The notes beneath the pieces were generated by a model. That model was not told the DNA's origin. It saw only the letters and a program-made list of their open reading frames with translations, and made no database searches. This document shows positions 18,039-26,647 of a stretch of 64,000 nt of DNA, one piece after another. This DNA is from an uncultured Clostridia bacterium (lineage in GTDB: Bacteria > Bacillota > Clostridia > TANB77 > CAG-508). How positions within the stretch are numbered: the first letter of the stretch is position 1; each line of letters begins with the position of its first letter. A program made the position numbers and the translations under genes. Location of the stretch: the NCBI GenBank assembly GCA_949948835.1, contig CATLHF010000006.1, forward strand, positions 25,633-89,632, written 5' to 3'.

Positions 18039-18829
18039 TTATTGTATTTTTCTTCTCACATATTCATATAAGATAACACTTGTTGCAACCGATGCATTTA
18101 AGCTTTCTGTTTTTCCGTAGCATTGGAATTTTTGCTTTTTCGTCTGCTAATTCTAGCACTTCTTTAGATACTCCATTTGCTTCATTTCCGTATGACAAGT
18201 ACTTTCTTGTGATACTCAATATCATAAATATTATTGTCGGTTTCTAGTGATGTTGCTAGAATTTTAAATTTATGTCTTTTCATTTCTTTTAATGTTCTTA
18301 CGATGTCGTTTGACACAATCACATTAACTCTAAAAATGGCTCCCATGGTTGACCTTACCACTTTTGGATTGTATGCATCTGCTGTTTTTTCAGAAAGGAT
18401 AATTTGTTTTAATCCAACACTATCAACTGTCCTTAAAATCGTACCTAAATTTCCTGGGTCTTGTATACCATCTAATACTACAATCATATCTTCATCATAA
18501 TTAATGTTTTCTTCTTTATTTTCTTTATTAACTACTGCTAAAATTCCTTGTGGATTATTGACTTCAGTAATGCCATCAAAAACTTTTTCTGCGACATAAA
18601 CACAGTTATATTTTGCAATTTCATATAATAGTTTTTGTTCAATCGTATGATTTTCTACACAATCTTCGCATACAACAACGGTATCGATATTTGCTTTTTC
18701 TTCTACCGCTTCCTCAATTAGCTTAATTCCTTCAATCAAATATTTATTTTCTTGATCACGATATTTCTTATCTTTTAATTTTCGAATATTTTTAACAACT
18801 TCATTATCTTTACTGGTTATGACTTGCAT
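18039..18829 (-). CDS. TrmH-family RNA 2'-O-methyltransferase, read through two CGG +1 shifts
   Basis: The recoded product has 262 residues. It starts with a short RNA-binding domain (residues about 1-85) and continues as a SPOUT fold: LDGIQDPGNLGTILRTVDSVG (motif 1), then YGNE/GNEANGVSKEV (motif 2) and GKTESLNASVATSVILYEYVRRK (motif 3). It probably methylates 23S rRNA or tRNA ribose using SAM. Two sites are needed: ATA-CGG-A (C at 18190), giving I-G-N-E-A-N-G-V-S, and CTA-CGG-A (C at 18117), giving L-G-K-T-E-S-L-N. Both glycines are family-conserved. Another in-sequence CGG at 18091 falls out of frame and causes no shift. Confidence 0.87.
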
Positions 18830-18868
18830 ACTTTTTCCTCCATATTTTTTTATATTATACCCCGCTTT

Positions 18869-21800
18869 TTAAATTTCTTTTATTGTTTTTAAAAATTCTT
18901 TTACTTTTTTAATTATCATACTATCACTATTTTCTGGAACTTTGTATGTAATATATGGTTCTTTTCCTGGTGAAAAGCGAATCTCATTACGGTATTTTTT
19001 GATTAAGGTATCAATCACTTCCATTTTAAAATTACTTGCATCAAAATGAAATACAATATTTTCTTTTCTTTGAGCAATTTTTGTTACAAAAGTTTCTTTG
19101 CATAATTCTTTAATTCTTGCAATTTCTAGTAGGTTATTTACCTCTTCTGGCATTGGTCCAAAACGGTCAATCATTTCATCTGTTACATTTTCAATGTCTT
19201 GTTCTGTTCTTGCAAGTGCAATATCTTGATAAATTTCAATCTTCTGGCTACTGTTTTCAATGTATTCATCTGGAATGTAACTAGAAATATCTAAATCAAT
19301 TTGTACATCGACTTCTTCTTTTGTTTCTACTCCTTGAATTTCTTTTATAACTTCATCTAATAATTTACAATACGTATCATAACCCACTTGGTCCATATGT
19401 CCATGTTGGATTTCCCCTAGTAAACTTCCTGCTCCACGAATTTCCAAATCTCGCATTGCAATTTTAAAACCAGAACCAAATTCCGTAAATTCCTTAATTG
19501 CTTTTAAACGTTTATCCGCAACTTCTGATAGTAGTTTATCTGGTTTATATGTAATGTAGGCATAACTTTGAATATTACTTCTTCCTACTCTTCCACGGAT
19601 TTGATATAACTGTGCAAGTCCCAGCCTATCTGCATTTTCTACAATAATGGTATTGGCATTTGGTATATCAATTCCAGATTCCAAAATAGTAGTACATACT
19701 AAAATATTTACTTTTTGATTGATAAAATCCATCATAATATCTTCTAATTCAGACCCTGTCATTTTTCCATGAGCAAATGCGACCTTTGCTTCCGGTACTA
19801 AATTTGATATTTGTCTTGCTTTTTGCTCTATGTTTTCTACATTATTAAATAAGTAAAAAACTTGCCCTTCTCTTTCTAATTCTTTGGTAATTGCTTCTTT
19901 TACTACCTCTTCATCATATTCTAATACATATGTTTGTACAGGTCTTCTATCTTGTGGTGGTTCATAAATAACAGACATATCCCTTACTCCTACAATTGAC
20001 ATATGTAGGGTTCTTGGAATTGGAGTTGCTGTCATGGTTAATACATCTACATTCGTTTTTAATTCTTTTATTTTTTCTTTATCTTTTACTCCAAAACGAT
20101 GCTCCTCGTCAATAATTAACAATCCTAAATCTTTAAACTCCACATCTTTACTTAAGATCCTATGAGTACCAATGACAACATCAACTTCCCCTAGCTTTAG
20201 CTTTTTAATTATTTCTTCTTGTTCTTTTTTGGTACGAAAACGATTTAACAATTCTACTCGAATGGCAAATGCTTCCATACGTTGTTTAAAACTTTCATAT
20301 TGTTGATTTGCAAGCACGGTTGTTGGAACTAAATAAGCAACTTGTTTTTGATCCATACAAGCTTTAAAAGCAGCTCTAATTGCAACTTCTGTTTTTCCAT
20401 AACCAACATCTCCACAAAGAAGTCTATCCATTGGTTTCTCTTGTTCCATATCTTTTTTCACTTCTTCAATGCAACGTAGTTGGTCATCTGTCTCTACATA
20501 TGGGAAACTCTCTTCAAATTGTGTCTGCCAAGGAGTGTCTTTACTAAAAGAAAATCCTTTTGCTTTCTGACGTTTTGCGTATAATTCAATTAAGTTCCTT
20601 GCTACTTCCCTTAAATTATTTTTTACTTTTGCTTTTGTATTTGTCCACTCTTTACTTCCTAATCGGTTTAATTTAAGGTCATTTTCGCCTGCTCCAATAT
20701 ATTTTCGAATACTATCTAATTGATTGGTTGGAATATATAAAACATCAGCATCTCGATATTTAATTTTGATATAATCCTTGGTAACACTATCTGCTTTTAT
20801 CGTATTAACCCCAATAAATTGTCCAATTCCGTGCGTTTTATGAACAACATAGTCCCCTTGTTTTAAATCAGCAAATACTACTTTTTCTCCTTCAGAGAAT
20901 GCAGTATGTATTTTTCTCTTTCTTTTGGTATCACGATTTAATAATTCTTTACTACTAATTACCATTAATCCCATATCGTAATCTTCAAATCCTGCTTCCA
21001 AAGTGCCTTTTGTTACGATTACGACTCGTTTCGGTAATTCTCCATTTATGTTTTCTATATATTTATGTGGTATCTCTTTTTCTAGTAATAGTAAAGATAA
21101 TTTCCTGCTTGTTTCTTCACTTCCACCTAATACAATTACTGTTTTTTCTTCATTAATCGCTTTTAGAATATCTTCTAAAAATACTTCCATACTACTTTTA
21201 TAATAATTGATTTCTCTTGTTCTAAAATGGATTTCGTTGTGCTTTGCTTCTCCAATTTCTTCATCTGTTATTGCAATATCTTGTTTTTCTAAATATACTT
21301 TTTTTCTTTTTTTAATTTTATCAAAAACGGTTTCATATCCTGTTATATTTAAAATTACATCTGGTATCTTTTTTTCTTTTTCTACTAACATGTTTTGAAT
21401 ATTTTGGTTGTCAATGATAATATTGTTCGCTCTTGCTTTTATTTTGGTTATTTCATCGATAAAAATAAGATAATCTTCTTTGATATAATCAAAGAAACTT
21501 CCTGTTTTGCTATAAAAATTGTTAAAATACTTATCCACCTTACTAATATAACTACCATTGGTAATTTGTTCGATATCTTGCTTAACTTGTTCATTTTCTT
21601 CTCCATAGTTTGCTTTCATATCTTGTACCACTTCTTCTATGGTTTTTTCTAATACAAATTCATGAGCAGGATAAATTGTAATTTCTTTACACATTTCGGT
21701 AGAACGTTGGCTTGAAATATTAAAATAACGAATAGAGTCTACTTCATCTCCCCAAAATTCTATACGAATTCCCTTTTTCTCGTTTAGGGCAATATCTAGT

Positions 21801-22333
21801 ATTCCACCTCGTATACTAAACTGTCCTCTTCCTTCTATTAAATCACATCTTACATAGCCTAAATGGACCAAATCTTGTTTTATTTGGTCTAATGAATAGG
21901 ATTTTCCTACTTTAAATTCTAATACATGCTCATATAATATATCTTTTGGTACCATACTTTGCATAAGAGCTTCTATGGTAGTAACTACAATATCAACTTT
22001 ACCTCGTATAATTTTATTTAAACTTTCAATTCTTTCATATGGCAAGTCTTTACTTTCTGCAACATAATCATAGGTTACAATTTCCTTTTTCGGAATAAAT
22101 ACTACCTGATTCGTAAAAAATTCTAAATTCTTTACCAAATTTCTTGCTTGTATTTCATTGTAAGTAATGATACATATTTTGGCATTATTATATTCTTTTG
22201 TGCCATAAGCAAAATATGTTTTCATAACGTCTGTAAGCCCAGTTAGCATAACTGGACTTTTTGTTTTTTCCAAATCTTCTATGTAGCTATTAAATTTTTT
22301 CGAATTTAATAGCATTTTCATAAGACCATTCAT
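18869..22333 (-). CDS. mfd: transcription-repair coupling factor Mfd
   Basis: The 1154-residue protein has the full Mfd length: a UvrB-like N-terminal module, an RNA polymerase-interaction domain around residues 470-540 (GDYVVHKTHGIGQF), and a RecG-like helicase with GDVGYGKTEVAIRAAF (Walker A) and DEEHRFG (DEEH box), then the TRG motif and the C-terminal autoinhibitory domain. Mfd removes RNA polymerase stalled at DNA lesions and recruits UvrA. The frame is fully intact. In more than a thousand codons I saw no in-frame CGG, although CGG trinucleotides occur out of frame. Confidence 0.97.
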   Translation of the reverse strand: MNGLMKMLLNSKKFNSYIEDLEKTKSPVMLTGLTDVMKTYFAYGTKEYNNAKICIITYNEIQARNLVKNLEFFTNQVVFIPKKEIVTYDYVAESKDLPYERIESLNKIIRGKVDIVVTTIEALMQSMVPKDILYEHVLEFKVGKSYSLDQIKQDLVHLGYVRCDLIEGRGQFSIRGGILDIALNEKKGIRIEFWGDEVDSIRYFNISSQRSTEMCKEITIYPAHEFVLEKTIEEVVQDMKANYGEENEQVKQDIEQITNGSYISKVDKYFNNFYSKTGSFFDYIKEDYLIFIDEITKIKARANNIIIDNQNIQNMLVEKEKKIPDVILNITGYETVFDKIKKRKKVYLEKQDIAITDEEIGEAKHNEIHFRTREINYYKSSMEVFLEDILKAINEEKTVIVLGGSEETSRKLSLLLLEKEIPHKYIENINGELPKRVVIVTKGTLEAGFEDYDMGLMVISSKELLNRDTKRKRKIHTAFSEGEKVVFADLKQGDYVVHKTHGIGQFIGVNTIKADSVTKDYIKIKYRDADVLYIPTNQLDSIRKYIGAGENDLKLNRLGSKEWTNTKAKVKNNLREVARNLIELYAKRQKAKGFSFSKDTPWQTQFEESFPYVETDDQLRCIEEVKKDMEQEKPMDRLLCGDVGYGKTEVAIRAAFKACMDQKQVAYLVPTTVLANQQYESFKQRMEAFAIRVELLNRFRTKKEQEEIIKKLKLGEVDVVIGTHRILSKDVEFKDLGLLIIDEEHRFGVKDKEKIKELKTNVDVLTMTATPIPRTLHMSIVGVRDMSVIYEPPQDRRPVQTYVLEYDEEVVKEAITKELEREGQVFYLFNNVENIEQKARQISNLVPEAKVAFAHGKMTGSELEDIMMDFINQKVNILVCTTILESGIDIPNANTIIVENADRLGLAQLYQIRGRVGRSNIQSYAYITYKPDKLLSEVADKRLKAIKEFTEFGSGFKIAMRDLEIRGAGSLLGEIQHGHMDQVGYDTYCKLLDEVIKEIQGVETKEEVDVQIDLDISSYIPDEYIENSSQKIEIYQDIALARTEQDIENVTDEMIDRFGPMPEEVNNLLEIARIKELCKETFVTKIAQRKENIVFHFDASNFKMEVIDTLIKKYRNEIRFSPGKEPYITYKVPENSDSMIIKKVKEFLKTIKEI

Positions 22334-22428
22334 TTTGTCTTTTTTCTCCTTTTGATTTTGTCTATCTTATTATACACTATTTTCTTATAATTTTGAATAC
22401 CTTACCTTATATTTTTTCTTTCTTTCAT

Positions 22429-22457
22429 TTGACATTTTTCGTGTTTTATCATATCAT
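22429..22457 (+). promoter_or_regulatory. sigma-A promoter of mscL
   Basis: TTGACA (22429-22434), 17-base spacer, TATCAT (22452-22457), about 34 bases before the mscL start. Confidence 0.7.
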
Positions 22458-22490
22458 AAAATAGAAATATGATAAAAGGAGATTAAAACT

Positions 22491-22994
22491 ATGTGGAAAG
22501 AATTTAAAGAATTTGCAACTAAAGGAAATGTTGTAGATTTAGCAATTGGTGTTATTATTGGTGGCGGTTTTCAAAAGATTGTAAACTCTTTAGTAAATGA
22601 CCTTATTATGCCATTTATTTCTATCTTTACAGGAAAAATTGATTTTAATGATATGATGGTGACCATTGGTGATACTTCTATTAAATATGGTTCTTTTATT
22701 ACTAATGTGATTAACTTTTTAATCATTGCTTTTTCTGTTTTTCTTATGGTACGTTATATAAATAAATTAAACAAAACTTTAGAAGAAAAAGCAAAAGGAA
22801 TCAATCAAAAATTAGAGAAAAAAAATAAATTCTTTAAAAAGAAAAAGAAAGAAGAAGAATCAGTAGCACCTGCTCCTACTACAAAAATATGCCCTTTCTG
22901 TTTATCTGAGATTAATATTAAAGCAACAAGATGTCCTCATTGTACATCTCAATTAGAAGAAATGGTTGGAGAACAATTAGAAATTAAGGAATAA
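22491..22994 (+). CDS. mscL: large-conductance mechanosensitive channel with C-terminal zinc ribbon
   Basis: Residues 1-105 are a standard Msc[32 protein letters not shown] with the pore-lining first membrane helix, then [19 protein letters not shown] as the second. The pentameric channel opens under membrane tension in osmotic downshock. The protein is longer than usual (167 residues). After a Lys-rich linker it carries CPFC and CPHC about 20 residues apart (residues about 137 and 154), a four-cysteine zinc ribbon. The extra domain is cytoplasmic and may bind metal or a partner. A good promoter lies upstream. Confidence 0.95.
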   Translation: MWKEFKEFATKGNVVDLAIGVIIGGGFQKIVNSLVNDLIMPFISIFTGKIDFNDMMVTIGDTSIKYGSFITNVINFLIIAFSVFLMVRYINKLNKTLEEKAKGINQKLEKKNKFFKKKKKEEESVAPAPTTKICPFCLSEINIKATRCPHCTSQLEEMVGEQLEIKE

Positions 22995-23013
22995 TTTTTA
23001 AGGAAGATAAAAT

Positions 23014-23592
23014 ATGAATAAAGAAATCGAATTAAAATTTGAAGTTGTTGATTTTCCTGTTTTAAATTCAACGGATTTCATTGAGATATATAAAATCTTA
23101 CAATACTATATTTATAAAGATTCATTTTCTGCTATTCGAAAAAGAAGTATTTTAAATGTAAAAAGCAAGGAACAAAAATATATCTATACTGTAAAAACTA
23201 AAGGTGATTTAACAACTGATACTTCTATTTATGAAATTGAAACCGAAATAACAAAAGAGCAATATGATGGTATTAAAGATAACTTACATCATTTGGTTGA
23301 AAAGTATCGAATTAACATTCCAATTGATAATGGATTAATTGCAGAATTAGATATTTACTACGGTACCTTGGATGGACTTCTTACTGTAGAAGTCGAGTTT
23401 CCTAATGAAAGTAACATGGCTGATTTTATTAAACCTAATTGGTTTGGAAATGAGTTAAGTAAAAAACAATTTTCAAATGCCAAATTGTCTAAAATGAGTA
23501 GAGATGAATTTCTAACTTTATTAGATGAAAAACAATTAGAAAATAATATGAATATTAGACAATTCCTTGAAAAATCAATATTAAACCTTTGA
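23014..23592 (+). CDS. CYTH-domain-like protein
   Basis: The 192-residue protein starts with KEIELKF, the EIEIKF-type signature of CYTH phosphatases and triphosphate hydrolases. Later it has RKRS, YTVKTKGD and EIETEIT, and then AELDIYYG and LLTVEVEFPNE, which follow the beta-tunnel order of charged residues in the family. Such enzymes hydrolyse inorganic triphosphate or act as thiamine triphosphatase or class IV adenylate cyclase. Substrate cannot be told from sequence. It follows mscL by 19 bases and is probably cotranscribed. Confidence 0.75.
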   Translation: MNKEIELKFEVVDFPVLNSTDFIEIYKILQYYIYKDSFSAIRKRSILNVKSKEQKYIYTVKTKGDLTTDTSIYEIETEITKEQYDGIKDNLHHLVEKYRINIPIDNGLIAELDIYYGTLDGLLTVEVEFPNESNMADFIKPNWFGNELSKKQFSNAKLSKMSRDEFLTLLDEKQLENNMNIRQFLEKSILNL

Positions 23593-23603
23593 TTTAACAA
23601 ATT

Positions 23604-23624
23604 GGGTCGCATATTATGCGACCC
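23604..23624. repeat. palindrome GGGTCGCAT type, copy 2
   Basis: The same 9-bp stem as at 16787-16807 (GGGTCGCAT and ATGCGACCC), here with loop ATT. It follows the CYTH gene and may act as its terminator. Confidence 0.7.
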
Positions 23625-23676
23625 CTATCATTAAAAATTCAAATTTCTTATAAGATTTATGTTTTGATTGTGTAAT

Positions 23677-24064
23677 TTATTTTTCAATTCCAAAAATACA
23701 ATTTTCATATAAGAATTGTTCTATTTTCGTTGTATCATTTGTATTATAGAATTCTGTTAATAATGTATTAAATTCATTTAAATATGTATCTTTAATAGTT
23801 AATACACCACTTCCATTACTAATTAGTATTTTGTTTGCTAAAATAATACTGGTGCGTTTATTTCTGGGCATCTCTTAAATTTAAAATACAATTAATATCC
23901 TCTAAGATTACCTTTGGTACATTTACTCCTTGTAAAATTTCCTGTATTTGAGAAAATGTAACATTACAACCTTCCATTTTTGCATTACTATATATATTGT
24001 CAACAATTAATTTTTTAGCCAAAAACGTATTCTCTTCTAAAGTTAAATCATATTTATCGTTCAT
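23677..24064 (-). pseudogene. Fic-family protein with internal deletion and frameshift
   Basis: Two overlapping frames hold both ends of one Fic protein. The first (23858-24064) has LTLEENTFLAKKLIVDNIYSNAKMEG, CNVTFSQIQEIL and INCILNLRDA. The second (23677-23871) starts with RNKRTSIILANKILI, the end of the HPFxxGNKRT catalytic loop, and ends with FLYENCIFGIE. The middle, with the HPF catalytic His, is missing; the join at about 23870 is out of frame. It is therefore a broken gene, not a CGG-type shift. Fic enzymes transfer AMP to target proteins and often act as toxins. Confidence 0.75.
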
Positions 24065-24121
24065 TTTTTATCTCTCCTAGAAAAATTGTATCAAATTCTT
24101 AATATTTTGTCACTATAGTAC

Positions 24122-24150
24122 TTGCATATTTTATCTTTTTATGATAGAAT
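24122..24150 (+). promoter_or_regulatory. sigma-A promoter of rpsT
   Basis: TTGCAT (24122-24127), 17-base spacer, TAGAAT (24145-24150). It closely resembles the serS promoter. Confidence 0.65.
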
Positions 24151-24197
24151 ACTATGCGTTATAGTTTAATTCACATTTTAAGGAGGTGCAAACATAG

Positions 24198-24464
24198 ATG
24201 CCAAACATTAAATCAGCAATAAAAAGAGTAAGTGTTATCGAAAAGAAAACATTAAGAAATAATATGATTAAATCAGGTTATAGAACTGCTGTTAGAAAAT
24301 TTGAAGAAGCTGTTGAAGCAAAAGACGTTAAAAACGCTGAAAGCTTATTTGTAGAAGCTACTAAAAAAATCGATATGGCTTGTACAAAAGGTGTTATCGT
24401 AAAAAATACAGCTGCTAGAAAAAAATCTAGATTAGCAAAAAAATTAAATGCTGTAAAAGCATAG
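24198..24464 (+). CDS. rpsT: 30S ribosomal protein S20
   Basis: The 88-residue basic helical protein starts with [21 protein letters not shown] and contains the [30 protein letters not shown]-terminal region of bacterial S20. It binds 16S rRNA early in 30S assembly. An AAGGAGG site precedes the ATG. It is monocistronic, with its own promoter and terminator, as usual for rpsT. Confidence 0.98.
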   Translation: MPNIKSAIKRVSVIEKKTLRNNMIKSGYRTAVRKFEEAVEAKDVKNAESLFVEATKKIDMACTKGVIVKNTAARKKSRLAKKLNAVKA

Positions 24465-24493
24465 GATTTTAAAAAATTATGCATAGTTTTTTA

Positions 24494-24526
24494 AAAAAAT
24501 CTTCCACATACGTGGAAGATTTTTTG
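24494..24526 (+). terminator. rpsT terminator
   Basis: CTTCCAC and GTGGAAG arms within matching A and T runs, followed by TTTTTTG. Confidence 0.85.
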
Positions 24527-24540
24527 TTATATTTCTAACT

Positions 24541-24600
24541 ATGGCCCCTTTACTTAAGGGAGCTGTCACCGTAGATGACTGAGGGTTCTTCCATGAATTA
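24541..24600. repeat. dispersed intergenic element-like sequence
   Basis: CCCTTTACTTAAGGGAGCTG, followed by ACTGAGGG, resembles short non-coding repeats seen between genes of gut clostridia. Only one copy is in the window, so repeat status is an inference. Confidence 0.3.
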
Positions 24601-24669
24601 CCTTTGATTTTGGTACTTTTCTATGTTACCATTGTATTATAAGTGTATTTAATTTAGGAGGAAACAATC

Positions 24670-24918
24670 ATGATAAAAGTATTAAAAGATAAACTAAATT
24701 CTATGGAGGAAAAAGTAAAAAAGATTATGAACGCCGGCTTTCTTTTTTCCTTTATCGTATGCATGATTAGTATGGGCTTACTAATTGCTTACGATCTAAA
24801 TGCTAATTTAGACCTATATTACATTGGTCTATCCGTATTTCGCTTAAGCCTATTTTTTGCCGTTGAATTCGTCATTTGTGCTTTTGCAATTGATACGATT
24901 AAGAAGCAAATGTGCTAG
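24670..24918 (+). CDS. small two-segment membrane protein
   Basis: The 82-residue protein has a charged N-terminal helix (residues 1-20, many Lys and Glu), then two hydrophobic segments at about 22-42 and 52-74, and ends in KKQMC. I do not recognise a family. AGGAGG sits 9 bases before the ATG and a strong terminator follows, so it is very probably real and monocistronic. Frame intact. Confidence 0.7.
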   Translation: MIKVLKDKLNSMEEKVKKIMNAGFLFSFIVCMISMGLLIAYDLNANLDLYYIGLSVFRLSLFFAVEFVICAFAIDTIKKQMC

Positions 24919-24932
24919 AATATTGTTTTAGC

Positions 24933-24968
24933 AAAACCACCACCAGCATTATACTGGTGGTGGTTTTA
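24933..24968 (+). terminator. terminator of the small membrane protein gene
   Basis: Arms AAACCACCACCAG and CTGGTGGTGGTTT with a 7-base loop, followed by T-rich sequence. Confidence 0.85.
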
Positions 24969-24977
24969 TTATACTTT

Positions 24978-25187
24978 TTAATAAGTAATTCCACTAATAT
25001 ATTTATCATAAATAAATTCTTTCAGATTTTCTAAGTTATTCGTTTCATAATACTTAATAAGTTCTTCTCCAAATTGTATATCTTCCTCAACTGGAACACT
25101 TATAACTCCCTTTCCATTTTGAATCATCATTTTATTCGCAGACAGCATTGCTGTTCTTTTATTTCCATCTTCAAAATCCCTTCTTTT
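24978..25187 (-). pseudogene. Fic-family C-terminal remnant
   Basis: Reading leftward directly after the gatB stop, the frame gives FEDGNKRTAMLSANKMMIQN, then GVISVPV and FIYDKYISGITY, ending in TAA. This is the second half of a Fic protein from the PFxDGNKRT loop onward, without a start or N-terminal part. It is distinct in sequence from the remnant at 23677-24064. It has no ribosome site and is best read as a gene fragment. Confidence 0.75.
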
Positions 25188-26633
25188 TTACATCTTATTT
25201 ATTTCTTCAACAAACATCTTGTTTAACATTTGTGGATTTGCTTTTCCTTTTGTTTCTTTCATGGCTTGCCCTACTAAGAAACCAATTGCTTTTTCTTTTC
25301 CTGCTTTATAATCTGCAACTGACTGTGGATTTGCTTGTAGTATTTGAAGGACAACTTCTTTAATAGCTCCTTCATCTGAAATTTGAATCCATCCTTTTTC
25401 TTCGATGATTTTGCTTGGTGATGTTGGATTTTCAAATAGTTCTTCTACTACTTTTTTAGCAATCGCACTACTAATGGTTCCTTTTTCAATTAGAGCAATT
25501 ACTTCAGCCAAATGTTCCGCAGTAAATGGAATCTGGTTTGGTTCTAGCTCTTTTTCATTTAAGATTCTTGATATGTCTGATAAAATCCAGTTACAACTAG
25601 CTTTTGCATTTCCACATATTGTGGTTGTTTGTTCAAAAAGGTTTGAAAGATATTTTGATGCTGTTAATAAATTTGCATCACGTTCTGTTAGGTTATATTC
25701 TTCCATATATCTTTCTCTTCTAGATTCTGGTAACTCTGGTAGAGTTTTTCGAATATCTTCTATATATTCATCAGATAAACGAATGGCAACTAAATCTGGG
25801 TCTGGAAAATAACGATAATCTTGTGCATCTTCTTTATCTCTCATAGAAAATGTTCTTCCTGATACATCATCCCATCTTAAGGTTTCTTGTTCTACTACTC
25901 CTCCATCTTCAATTAAATCAATTTGACGGTCAATTTCGTATTCAATTCCTCTTACAATGGATCTAAATGAGTTCATGTTTTTCATTTCAGTACGAGTACC
26001 AAGTTTTGTTTCTCCTTTTTTACGAACTGAAACATTAACATCGGCACGAAGAGATCCTTCTTGCATTTTACAATCTGATACTTCAATATATTCTAGAATT
26101 GATTTTAATTTCCTTAAATAATTTTCAGCCTCAGCGCTTGAACGAATATCTGGCTCAGATACAATTTCAATTAGCGGAACACCTGCACGGTTTAAATCAA
26201 CTAAAGACCCTCCACCAAATTCATCGTGGTTCAATTTACCAGCATCTTCTTCAATGTGAATTCTGGTAATACGTATAACTGTTTTTTCACCTTTTTCGTT
26301 TTCAATTTCGATACTACCTTTTTTACAAAGTGGTCTATCAAATTGTGAAATTTGATAAGCTTTTGGTAAATCTGGGTAGAAATAATTTTTACGGTCATTT
26401 TTACTATTTTGTTCAATTTCGCAATTTGTTGCAAGACCTGCACGTACTGCATATTCTACAACTTTTTCATTTAATACTGGTAACGTTCCAGGTAATGCCA
26501 TACAAATTGGGCAACAATGTGTGTTTGGCTCTCCACCAAACTCAGTAGGACAAGAACAAAATATCTTCGTTTTTGTTGAAAGCTCTGCATGTACTTCTAG
26601 TCCTATTACAACTTCATAATCTTCTCTTGACAT
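25188..26633 (-). CDS. gatB: Asp/Glu-tRNA amidotransferase subunit B
   Basis: The 481-residue subunit has YEVVIGLEVHAELST at the start, CPICMALPGTLPVLN, RKNYFYPDLPKAYQISQ, ADVNVSV and the C-terminal tail domain (GKANPQMLNKMF). GatB binds misacylated Glu-tRNA-Gln or Asp-tRNA-Asn and activates it with ATP for transamidation. The start has AAGGAGGG. It forms the operon gatC-gatA-gatB reading leftward, with 14 bases to gatA. Intact frame. Confidence 0.97.
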   Translation of the reverse strand: MSREDYEVVIGLEVHAELSTKTKIFCSCPTEFGGEPNTHCCPICMALPGTLPVLNEKVVEYAVRAGLATNCEIEQNSKNDRKNYFYPDLPKAYQISQFDRPLCKKGSIEIENEKGEKTVIRITRIHIEEDAGKLNHDEFGGGSLVDLNRAGVPLIEIVSEPDIRSSAEAENYLRKLKSILEYIEVSDCKMQEGSLRADVNVSVRKKGETKLGTRTEMKNMNSFRSIVRGIEYEIDRQIDLIEDGGVVEQETLRWDDVSGRTFSMRDKEDAQDYRYFPDPDLVAIRLSDEYIEDIRKTLPELPESRRERYMEEYNLTERDANLLTASKYLSNLFEQTTTICGNAKASCNWILSDISRILNEKELEPNQIPFTAEHLAEVIALIEKGTISSAIAKKVVEELFENPTSPSKIIEEKGWIQISDEGAIKEVVLQILQANPQSVADYKAGKEKAIGFLVGQAMKETKGKANPQMLNKMFVEEINKM

Positions 26634-26647
26634 ATTTTATTCCCTCC

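Noticed and set aside
21003..21652. Several plus-strand ORFs inside mfd and other genes
   Set aside because: They are antisense shadows with no ribosome site and no family similarity.
23677..24064. Fic remnant as another CGG recoding case
   Set aside because: The break has no CGG and the catalytic middle of the protein is missing, so it is a true deletion.
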